DNA of 64,000 nucleotides from Symsagittifera roscoffensis (taxonomy: Eukaryota; Xenacoelomorpha; Acoela; Convolutidae), in assembly GCF_963678635.1 (NCBI RefSeq), contig NC_087068.1, forward strand, positions 47,075,785-47,139,784, in the 5' to 3' direction. The notes below the pieces were generated by a model. That model searched no databases. It worked only from the letters and a program-made list of their open reading frames with translations, and had not been told where the DNA came from. The translations under genes and the position numbers were made by a program. Shown one piece after another: positions 27,480-36,439 of the stretch; position 1 is the first letter of the stretch, and each line of letters begins with the position of its first letter.

Positions 27480-27932
27480 AGTAATAACATGAAAAAATTA
27501 AATGTAATAAAAGTTAAGTGAATTTTTGTTTTAATTTGAGAATTTTTGTGAAAATCATCCACCCGCACGCCATATTAAGTACAAATTGATTGATTTTGCT
27601 CCTAGCAACAAGCCAATTATGGCAAAAAAACTTCTTTCAACCAATTTGAAACGATCTCTAAGGCGGGTTAAATCACCGCTAACGCGCTTTTAGTGCAAAA
27701 CATATCGCGCGGTAATTGCCCAATTGGCGATTTTTAAACCTCCATAATTGTACGCAAAATGATCACAGGTGAAATATTTTTCCAAATTTAAGCTCAGGAC
27801 AACAATTCTTTTTGAATGATATATTTAAAAAATCCCGTCAAAAATGGCTAGTTAAAAAGTCAAAATTTGTCTGAAGAAAAAAACCACCCGAGCACAAATA
27901 TTCCGTTACTTTCGTTACGAAAGTCGGAACAA
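27480..27932. mobile_element. Half copy of the TTGTTC/GAACAA inverted-repeat family
   Basis: Collinear with 2880-3300: TGAAAATCATCCACCCGCAC, GCCAATTATGGC, AACGCGCTTTTAG, ATCACAGGTGAAATATTTTT, AAAATGGCTAGTTAAAAAGT and the end GAAAGTCGGAACAA at 27919-27932. Only the right arm is evident. Confidence 0.6.
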
Positions 27933-28974
27933 TAATTGTCTGTGTTAAACTCCTTAGCATTGGCTGTAATTAATAATTGGTTATTGATCAAAATGAACAC
28001 TTTCAAAACGAACACATTTTATCGCAACAATTTTTGCGTCGCAACAATATTTGTGACTTAGTTTGGAAAAAAGAAGATAGATCATACTATAAAACAATCA
28101 TTGTTTGTGTAGTAAGAAAATAAATAATACAAATGAAAACAAATTCATTAAATCGTTAATAAATTCAGCAAAATCTATGAACTTTGAAATTGGAAAACAC
28201 ATTGCGGAGAAAACCACCTGAACTTTCAAATAAAAATTTCTGCTGCAGGAACGATGCCAACAAAAATTTGGCGGACAAGATAACCCGAAAAGCAGAAAGT
28301 ATCATGTTGGGAAAAATCGAGTTCCCATCCGGACTCAAAATTAGGACTTTGCCATCCAAAACATTGGCGTTACCGCAACACTAAATTGTCAGACTCCGTC
28401 ATTGAATTTGAATGTGTTACACAGAAAATCTGCACTTCGCAAGCACAAGCCAAAAAACGTCAAGATATAGATCTAAAAAAACCAAAAACAAAGTGAAACA
28501 ATTATAGCCTGTTACTATGCAAATAGCAGAGAATGTTCCGACCATAGCATTTTTTAAATTCAAATTATCTGTAGAAAAATTTGAATTTTTTGGTTCCCAA
28601 AATGGAGCAAAAAGAACTCTAAAAACTGATTTCATCTGCTTACAGCTCAATTTTAAGGGCATAAATTAGGTGTAGTAAAGCTGTTGTGAGCCTGATTGCT
28701 CGCTTTATCCGCTCGAATTAAGACAAACTCAAAAACTTGAAACCGGTTTTTCTCGACACTGGGAAAATTTTTTGGAAACTTTTTTAAGTCGATCGAATCA
28801 AATCTGAAAAGGCTTTAATGTTATATTTCACTCAACTTTCTCCGATGATTATTTCTGGTAACTGGTTTTGCGTGGAAAACAATCAAGAAATAAAACTAGA
28901 ACACCCGAATACAAAGTTCCTCCACATTTTTCAAATGGTCGGAAAACAATTGAAGCCTTGAAAATTTTTGCAAT

Positions 28975-29040
28975 GCAACGGACTCGAACCTTCAAGCTGC
29001 ATACTAGGATTCTACATCCTCGCTACAATCGCTTGGAAGT
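28975..29040 (-). pseudogene. tRNA-like sequence, possibly a decayed tRNA-Tyr(GTA)
   Basis: On the minus strand a T-arm consensus GGTTCGAGTCC is preceded by AGCGAGGATGTAGAATCCT, which resembles the D-stem and anticodon arm of an animal tRNA-Tyr with anticodon GTA (29013-29015). The acceptor strands do not pair, the T stem has a mismatch, and the anticodon loop lacks a base before U33. It is therefore not a functional tRNA. It could be a tRNA pseudogene, a SINE head or chance. Confidence 0.25.
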
Positions 29041-29354
29041 AACCGAACACTAGTAGCAAATAACGCAGCAACGGTGCTATTAAATTGTTCGATTAATATT
29101 TTAAAAGGTACATTTCAAACGCTCAGATTTGAATCAAAAGATTCTAACTAAAAGTTTGCAAAATATGCTCATTAGCGGGGAATAAGGATTTTTTTAAATT
29201 TCCATAGTTTCTAAAAGAGACCATTTGCCTGACGAATATTGAGACTGAAAAAATTTCTCAGGTAACAAATGAGAGCAAAACAAAATCTTGAATTAAGATA
29301 ATCTATTAAAGTCTTTTTAAATCTATTGTATGTTGCCAGAGCAAAAGTTCATTA

Positions 29355-31805
29355 TCAAGCAGATTCTTGTGTAGCCATTTTGTTCAGAATTCTCTCCCTT
29401 CTCTTCAACAATCTCCTTTCTCTCTCGTATTCCTTCGCCTCCACCACCTGCTGTGCCAACTTACATCTGTTGAAAATCTCCAGGTAGAAATTACAATCTA
29501 TCGCATAAGTTGTCGCCTGTTCTGCACACTTCTTGAACCTAAATATTCCACAAATGACAAATCTACCATAATTGAGCGACATCGACGTTCCATTTAGGTT
29601 CAAGCGTTCTCACATTATGTGACAACTTTTAAACGGAGGCGAAGCTGTACTTCAAACAATTGCAGCTTTACTGCTCTTTTGGGTCATAAGAAAGGGTAAC
29701 ACATCGAGGTGAAGCGGAGCTCCGCACAACTTGCGATACAATACGACAGCTAGCCGAAAGACACTGAGTCGAAAAAATGGAGAAAAAAAACAACGAACAC
29801 TTTTATACGTTTCTCGAGTGCGGTTCAATAGGGAAAAATATACCAAGAAACACAATTTTCAAGGTCAAATAAGCACTAAAAAAGTATCAAGCGGTAACTA
29901 AGTAGATAAAACTTGGGTAGACGACCACTGAGCTGAATGCATTTCATACAAATTTAAGCTGTAAAAAGTTTCATAAATTGAAGCTTTTAGCCCCATGCAA
30001 AGCACTGACACAGAAATATTTTGTGTCCTTTCAAACGACTTAGCTAAAAAAGGAAATTATACATGATCGAAAAAATTCATTTACACAGAGGCGAAGTTGA
30101 GTTTCGCACCAATTGCGATACTAAAACAAAACTGATACAAAAAATAGAAAAATCTGCACGAAAATTCTTACCATCTGTTTGTTCGACTGAACTCTCAAGC
30201 TCAGATTTTGCAGGGTAGTTTTATAGAAATGTCAAAAAGTTTCCAAAAAACGATCTCAAAAATAAACAATCTTGCCTTTCCGAAAGCTATAGCTTTTGTA
30301 TACCTAGATATAGGCGTACCCAGCAAAAAAAACTCCGAAATCTGTTATTCCAATTGAACCATTAATGAATTGGAATGGTAATTTTTTGAGAACAGTCAAA
30401 AATTTCCGAAAAAACGGTAAATTTTCAAAAATTTAACTTGCCCTAGGCGATTAGTTTTTTTTTCAGAAAAAAATAGGGCAAACTCGGTAAATCAGGGAGG
30501 ACTGTCAAAATTCTTCATTTCGGCGAAAACTCAAAAAAAAATTAATTTCCCGAGAACTTACCCATATTTCTACAAAAACTCAAAAACAAAAGCCGCTTGC
30601 ACCAGGAGAATTTCCACAGCCTGCTTTTTTAATTGAACCCTTAATTCGAAATATGAGTGGGTAATTTTTGGGAAATTTTTTAAAAAAAATACTGTCTAAA
30701 AATGGCCTTTATATTACCTTATTTTGTCTGACAAGGAATTTTTGCCCTCGAAATTTCGTAAAAAGAAAATGATTATGCGATAGAAACAAAAACCGATTAA
30801 TCGGATTTTTTTAAATAAAAAAATCAGACTTGGAAAACCGACAAACTACAGAGCTTTCAATTTTAGTTAAAAAAATTCTAGCATCAAAATAAAATCCAAG
30901 CTTGAAAAAATAAGCCGACAACAAATAGTACCAGATAAAATAAATTCAATTTTAAAGAAAACAGAAATTGAACCGACAGAAACTAGGCCAAAAACAACGG
31001 GAAAAATTAAAATTCAACATTTTTTGAAAAAATTATTTAAATAAAAATTAAGCCTAGAACTGGACTACACCTATTTACTACCTAAATGAAGGTAGTTCTA
31101 ATTGAATTTTCAGAAAAAAATTGTGCATGTCTTGAAATTTACCATTCTTAAAAAATAGACCATTTTGTGACCAAAGTTTCTTTCTGGAAAAAAGTCTGGT
31201 ACCCGATTGCAATACCCTTGTTTATCGCTAGGGCAATAAGGAACGCTTAAATAAAAAAGTCTACGCTCTAGAATGTAAGCCGGTTAACATACGCAGACAA
31301 CCGAGAGGCCGTCAATATTACCCAAAAGGAAACATTTTAAGCTTGCAAATCAAAGAAGTCCTGGCCGGATTCCGACACAAGAACCTTTATAGTCGCAGGG
31401 GTAGACGTTACAGACCTAAGCAAAGCGTGCAAAGATCAGAAAATAGAATTTCATATAAATCAAGCTATCAAATGATTCGTTGATTCTGTTCATTAAGTTG
31501 GTAACCTGAAAAAAAATCCACAAGTTTAATCACAAACAAAGCCTGTTTCGGTAGAATTTGAGTGATCTGGACTACGAAAATTGCCAGAGATCTCCGTACC
31601 TAACTAAATCAAGGGCGCAAACGTCTCTTGAGTTTCTATCTATCTCGCTCGTGACTAGTTCTTCCTTTGTCATTGGCGGTTGAATTGTCGGTCGTGGCTC
31701 AGCAAATCCATAATTGGGGTCAAAATAGGGCATTCCGCCTGGCCTTGGTGTCACCGTAACTTCGCTGAAGTTAATCTTATATGCTTGCCTGAGAAATTCC
31801 AACAT
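29355..31805 (-). CDS. NDUFB7: NADH dehydrogenase (complex I) subunit NDUFB7, two coding exons
   Basis: This is an accessory subunit of mitochondrial complex I, located on the intermembrane-space side and held by two disulphides of a CHCH fold. Exon 1 runs 31805-31600 and exon 2 29538-29355, with a 2061-bp intron from AG|GTACGG to ATTTAG|G. The join splits an Arg codon and gives a 129-residue protein (human about 137). Residues 25-34 (MPYFDPNYGF) match the family's conserved N-terminal motif. Splicing creates two CX9C pairs, Cys63/Cys73 and Cys84/Cys94; the first pair exists only after splicing. The C-terminus (KEYERERRLLKRRERI) is the family's basic helix. A strong acceptor, TTATTTCAG at 31814-31815, lies 9 bp upstream of the ATG, so there is a 5' UTR exon or a trans-spliced leader. 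The gene lies downstream of DNAJC9 on the same strand. Confidence 0.9.
29539..31599 (-). other. NDUFB7 intron with repeat debris
   Basis: The intron has GT...AG ends. Inside it, motifs such as GAGGTGAAGCGGAGCTCCGC (about 29700) and GAGGCGAAGTTGAGTTTCGC (about 30090) are diverged copies of one repeat that also resembles 19140-19290. No other coding sequence is seen. Confidence 0.7.
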
Positions 31806-32009
31806 TTTATAGTCTGAAATAAGAGTAAAAAGAGATGAGCTAGTCAATCTCCGTTTTTTAAATTTTACAGATCAAAAAGCGCTAAGATTGAAAAAATGAT
31901 TAAAACACAATCAACTGCTATTTTAAAATAACAACGAAATACCTAGATGTAATGTTTAAAAACAATTTCAGCCTATAATACCATTAAGCAAATTTAATGA
32001 AAACTCAAT

Positions 32010-32015
32010 TTTATT
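32010..32015 (-). terminator. Candidate polyadenylation signal for the DNAJC9 transcript
   Basis: TTTATT on the plus strand reads AATAAA on the minus strand, 194 bp after the DNAJC9 stop and about 200 bp before the NDUFB7 splice acceptor. The spacing suits an end for the upstream gene; function is inferred. Confidence 0.45.
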
Positions 32016-32208
32016 TCTTAAATTAAAAGATTCAAAATGAACATCAGATCAATGGGGTCACAATACATGTTCACACATGTCAAAATACAATCTTTTTTTT
32101 GTATAAAAAAATGGTTAGAACAAGAGTATTTGAATTTTATAACTAGAACATCAAACTTTTTTTCTTCAAGTTACAGCAAACAAGGTGAACTACTCCAATT
32201 CCAGCCAG

Positions 32209-32955
32209 TTACTTCTTCGCAACCTTCTTCGTTGGTTTCTTGGCATACTTGGCTTCCAAACTAGCCAAAAAGTTATTTTGATCTCTATAACGTTTTTCCT
32301 TGCCCATTAAAATTGCGGCAGTCAGATCTTCAAGTCCACCCTGATTCTCGATTTCCTCTGCTTCCTTTGCTTCTCTTTCATATTTTCGCTTCCTCGCGTC
32401 TCGCTTTTTCTTCGGTTCGTGAGTGAATGCTTTGAACGGCGGAACTTCTTCGCTGTCAATCATTTGCTGGATAACTTCGCGATATCGGTTTTCCTCGGAA
32501 ATTTGCGCAAACATTAACCACTCAAAAATTTTGTCCATGTTACCTTCAAACTCTAGGTAGTACTTCTTAATGTCTTCTTTCTCCTCGCTTGAATTCTTGT
32601 ACTTATTTTCGAAGTTGTCGATATCCTTTTTGGTAAACTTCGGGAAAACGCTCCGCCAGAAAGCCATGAAATTTCTCAACTGAGTTGCATCACTGTCGTC
32701 AACTTCGCCGGTTTCATCATAAACTTTTCGTTTCTCGTTGTCGGACAGTATTTTAAAGACCTTGTTCACTGTTTGGAACTTCAATGTAAGCAACTCTTGA
32801 TCATTTGCCGCTACATTTCTGTCAGGGTGATATTGCAGAGACTTGTTGTAAAAAGCTTTCTTAATAACAGGCTGTTCTGCAGTTTTCTCAACTCCAAGAA
32901 TTTCGTACAACGAAGATACTTGGAAGCACTTTTCACAATCTTCAATTAAACCCAT
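32209..32955 (-). CDS. DNAJC9: DNAJC9-like J-domain protein (histone co-chaperone family)
   Basis: A single-exon 248-residue protein, close to the 260 residues of human DNAJC9. In that family the J domain stimulates HSP70 and the rest binds histone H3-H4. The N-terminus MGLIEDCEKCF is followed by a J domain at residues 15-83, with HPD at 43-45 and a KVYDETGEVDD exit that fits the DNAJC9 subgroup. The middle contains FMAFWRSVFPKFTKKDIDNF and IIQ/VIQQMIDSEEVPPFKAF-type segments typical of the family. The C-terminal third is charged (KKKRDARKRKYEREAKEAEE) and ends in a Lys-rich tail. The start follows a possible splice acceptor, CTTTAG|AGTAATATG. NDUFB7 lies about 400 bp downstream in the same direction. 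Confidence 0.92.
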   Translation of the reverse strand: MGLIEDCEKCFQVSSLYEILGVEKTAEQPVIKKAFYNKSLQYHPDRNVAANDQELLTLKFQTVNKVFKILSDNEKRKVYDETGEVDDSDATQLRNFMAFWRSVFPKFTKKDIDNFENKYKNSSEEKEDIKKYYLEFEGNMDKIFEWLMFAQISEENRYREVIQQMIDSEEVPPFKAFTHEPKKKRDARKRKYEREAKEAEEIENQGGLEDLTAAILMGKEKRYRDQNNFLASLEAKYAKKPTKKVAKK

Positions 32956-33137
32956 ATTACTCTAAAGGTACACAGAATTAATCAATTTTAGAGAACAGAA
33001 AGAGAAAACACTTTAATTAATATACACAATAGTCGTTGCGTTAGTACAGTAACAGTGTAAAGTTAAGTTAGGTACTAAGTGCATACTTATTGACAAAATA
33101 GGAAAAATATAGACAAAACACGTATTGAAAAAAAAAC

Positions 33138-33785
33138 ATGAAAATTAACTGTGGATGGTATCAGAAACCTACAGATACAGGTACCATGCTAAACTATAGA
33201 AGTTGCGCCTCCTTCAGTACAAGAAAAGTGTGATCGAAGGAACTTTTCACCGTGTTTTTCGCAGTACGTCTTCATGGGAATATTTTGATAAAGCGATGGA
33301 AATCAAGCGTAAACAGTGGTTGGATAACCAATATCCAGAAAATTGATCATCGCCTGTTGCATCGCGATCCCTTGAAAAGATCATCGGGCTAAAACAAAGA
33401 AAAAGATGTCTGAGAAAGGGAAGCCCTGTGATTATAGAAGCGATTTACCACTCATCTTGATGATACAAAATAGGGGAAATCAGTTAATTAAAATCCAAAG
33501 TGGTGTAGAGACTAGAATGTTGTGCGTGCAAATCCATCTATTTTGGCCAAACTGTCCAACATCTCACCACAAGGGTTGAAGAATACCTAAGAGAGGATAC
33601 TCAAGTTGGACAGCATATCAGGCAGTGTGATAGTGATGTTGGTAAATTGAAATTTAATTGAAAGATAATCGCTCAGGGCCACAGCAGCATTATGTTACTG
33701 ACATTAGAGGCGCTGCAGATTAAAGAAAAGAAGTCTGCAATTGACACAATTTTAGCGCAGTGATTTTAGAAGTAGGGCATATACA
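33138..33785 (+). pseudogene. 5'-truncated Penelope-like element: RT thumb plus GIY-YIG remnant
   Basis: From GAAAATTAACTGTGG onward the sequence is collinear with the 3' part of the longer PLE copy (58571-59320). It encodes a recognisable RT thumb stretch (INCGWYQKPTDTGTMLNYRS) with frameshifts and stops, then a decayed GIY-YIG nuclease segment. It ends at TTTAGAAGTAGGG, like the other copy. It lies immediately before the N-terminal part of another PLE copy, the tandem pseudo-LTR arrangement known for these elements. Confidence 0.75.
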
Positions 33786-33858
33786 TGGCATTCAACGGAG
33801 AGGGTGAGTTAGAGTAGTGTTATTTGTGTTGCTTTGTGTCACGTGAGGTTTATTCCTC

Positions 33859-35552
33859 GTGGCCTGCAAACCAATGAGCACAGTTGTACTCCCACCTGCA
33901 ACCTTGATTTGGACTTTAAAAAACAAACTCTTTGGGAAATTAGTCCGTGATTATGCGTCTATATATGTTAAATTTATCAACTGTAACCAACGTGTTAAAT
34001 TTTTGAGTGTTTGTCTAAAAAATGACATTATACCGGATTTTTTGAGGTTCAGGATACCGGAAAATGGGGCGTTTTTGAACCAAGCGGTACACAGTTTTCA
34101 GACAAAACTTCCAAGAACGGAGATTAACAGGGGAAGGACAGATGAGAAAAACGTTGAAGTCAAACTAGAAAGGGCAAGAGGCGCAGTACAGAAGGGTGTA
34201 GATGAGAAGTTTTGGCCTTCGGTAATGAAATACTTAAGTCTTTGGGGACAAAGACAAACAACAACAGTCAAAGAGACCCACCAGAAGAAGCTAATGAAAC
34301 TATCAGAAAGGCAAGACTGAACTCTAGGGAAGCAGGGTGAGGGTTCGGTAAGAGCTCTTGATGATGTTGAATTATCAGATTGGGTACAACAAGTGTTGGC
34401 ATTAGGGCCGAAACATCCCGTCGGGAATAAGTTTAATGAGACACACTTTCTCGCCGATATTGACATCTTTCTATCGGATCTCAAAAATCGTTAAGTCCAC
34501 GGGGAGGCCGTTTGTGAGATCGAAGCTGTGGCAAAAAGCTATGGTAAAAGGGTGAAACAAACACCATCTGGCAGAGGCGTCGAGAAGGCCCGAAAGTATC
34601 TGAAGAGTAATGTATTAGTTGCGGTATGTATGACAAGGGCGTTGGTTTTTGTGTAAAGAGGAAGGACACCTACGAAAACAAGTTGACGGATACATTGGAT
34701 TCAAATCAATTTAGCGAAAGTAAAAGAAAAAGTGATGCGATTGTTTTAAAGATAGAAAGAGACATCAATAAGGAGTTGTTGGCTATTGGAAAAGAAGACG
34801 AAATAAGTGAGAATCTCTACACAAGGATGAGGTTTACTGGGGGGCAGCCCACCGGGCTTTATGGGTTGGCGAAGGTGCATAAAGAGAATACCCCATTAAG
34901 ACCGGTCCTCTCCTTGCCTGGTAGCTCTTATTATAACTTGAACAAAGTTCTTGCAAATTTTTTCGCTAAAATTGAAGGCGCAAACACCGAAACGAACTGA
35001 CTAGATACGAGATAAACCTTAGAGAGCGCTAATCTTGAACCCAATGAAAATATGATATCTCTAGATGTGAAGAGTTTGTATACAAATGTTCCACTGAAAG
35101 AAGCATTAGACATAGCTCTGAGAAAGCTGCATGAGCAAGATGAACCACCATGAATTTCTAGGAAAGTGTTGAACATGGCAGTTAGTCAAGCCCATGAAAC
35201 AAGTGCAATGAAACATGGTACGTTCAGAAAGATGGTTTGGCAACGGGGGCATCTCCTGCCATTATTTAAGCAAATCTTTGGCTGAAACAGTACGAAACTG
35301 CACTATCGAGGGATATTCCCGAAATGTTTTTGCCCGAAAAAGATCTTAACGGAATATGTCTCGAGTGCATTAAGAAAGTCACGTACAGGTCAAAAGGTGT
35401 AGAATGTGAAGGCTGTTTGAACTGGTATCACGTAAAATGCGGTGATATATCAGATGATGAGTATCGAAATACAAAAAAAAAACGTCTGGTACTGTAGAAA
35501 ATGCATCGCAAATAGAGAGAAAAATGGAGAGAAAAATGAAAAATAGAGAGAC
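33859..35552 (+). pseudogene. Penelope-like element, 5' part, with a PHD finger inside the RT (interrupted by the LTR element)
   Basis: This is the N-terminal and central region of a PLE polyprotein, broken by frameshifts and stops. An open segment at 33859-34320 has the PLE N-terminal signature (FLSVCLKNDIIPDFLRFRIP). RT motifs follow: PLRPVLSLPGSSYYNLNKVL near 34890, ISLDVKSLYTNVPLKEAL near 35056, and motif B (DGLATGASPAII, one internal TAA) near 35230. At 35357-35504 comes a PHD-like finger with CLEC, CEGC, WYHVKC and, after a one-base slip in an A run, WYCRKC. The expected YVDD motif is not here but resumes at 58412, beyond the inserted retrotransposon. Confidence 0.8.
35452..35525 (+). 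repeat. Flanking duplication, left copy (about 74 bp)
   Basis: AGATGATGAGTATCGAAATA through GCATCGCAAATAGAGAGAAA recurs at 58306-58379, immediately after the 3' LTR. The copies differ by one A in a homopolymer and a small AT/TA change. It encodes the end of the PHD finger of the host PLE. Confidence 0.85.
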
Positions 35553-36439
35553 TGTGCCAGTCGGTCATGTCTGGGGGTTTGACCTTGAGAAATACGTAAT
35601 TTTGGAGTGAAATTTTAATTTTGCAAAATTCGAATCGAGCCTGTCATGCTCAATTTTCTCGAACCAACTGAAAATGAAAAAGTCAAAAATCAGAACACCC
35701 GAATTAACAATTGCGGGAAACTACTCAAGAAAAAGGCAGGAAATTGCTATTCGCAATTTCTCGATACGAAATATCAAGAGAGTAGAGCTGTCTTGTTCTG
35801 AAAACAGGAGAATCGAATACGGACTTGAGACAGAACAATTATTCGAATGGAAAGGAGTGGACTCTGAATGGAAGAGTGGACAACTCGAGTGTCCAAAGGG
35901 TTCATTCAGAGACTTTGATTCTAGAGACAAAACTTACTTCTGTTATTGAAACTAATTGGCCTTAAAACTTATTTAGTTATATTACTTAATTCTCAAGCTG
36001 CTCAGTTATAACTTACTCCTCATATTCAAGTGCGTCGATATGTAAGTTCCAATTTAAATTTCTCGAGTGTATTTTATGATAGTTATGTTGAGATAAGGCG
36101 AGTTTTAGGTTGATCCATCTGAAATGGATCAAAGTCCCACTGTCCAATAAAAAGTAACTAAGCGGATTGTTCCGACCCGGTTTTTAACGGCGTTCATGTA
36201 TTTTGGGTATCCCGAGACCTAAGTATGGGGACGTTTTTATTTCTAGAGTGGGGGGGTATTTTGGTAGTGGCCTTTAAGCTGTAATGGGTTCCAGTCTCAT
36301 GTCGCAAGCGAACCGAATTGGCTCCGACCGTTCTTGAGGCGGAAAAACACAAGAGATAGTGTCCCTGACTCTTGAGCCAATGGTTATAGGGCCTATTTTT
36401 CTTAAGCCTCATATGTGACTAAAGTAGGCGACTGTTACA
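35553..36439 (+). repeat. 5' LTR (887 bp)
   Basis: Starts TGTGCCAGTCGGTCATG and ends GTAGGCGACTGTTACA, so it has the usual TG...CA. AATAAA lies at 36146-36151. Just upstream is a small hairpin, GATCCATCTGAAATGGATC (36112-36130). It contains a 21-bp segment (about 35851-35871) absent from the 3' LTR. A 91-codon frame (35674-35949) is open in both LTRs because the indel is in frame, but it has no recognised function. Confidence 0.95.
36146..36151 (+). terminator. LTR polyadenylation signal AATAAA
   Basis: AATAAA in the 5' LTR; the equivalent in the 3' LTR is 58012-58017, which would be the one used for the genomic RNA. Function is inferred from position. Confidence 0.5.
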
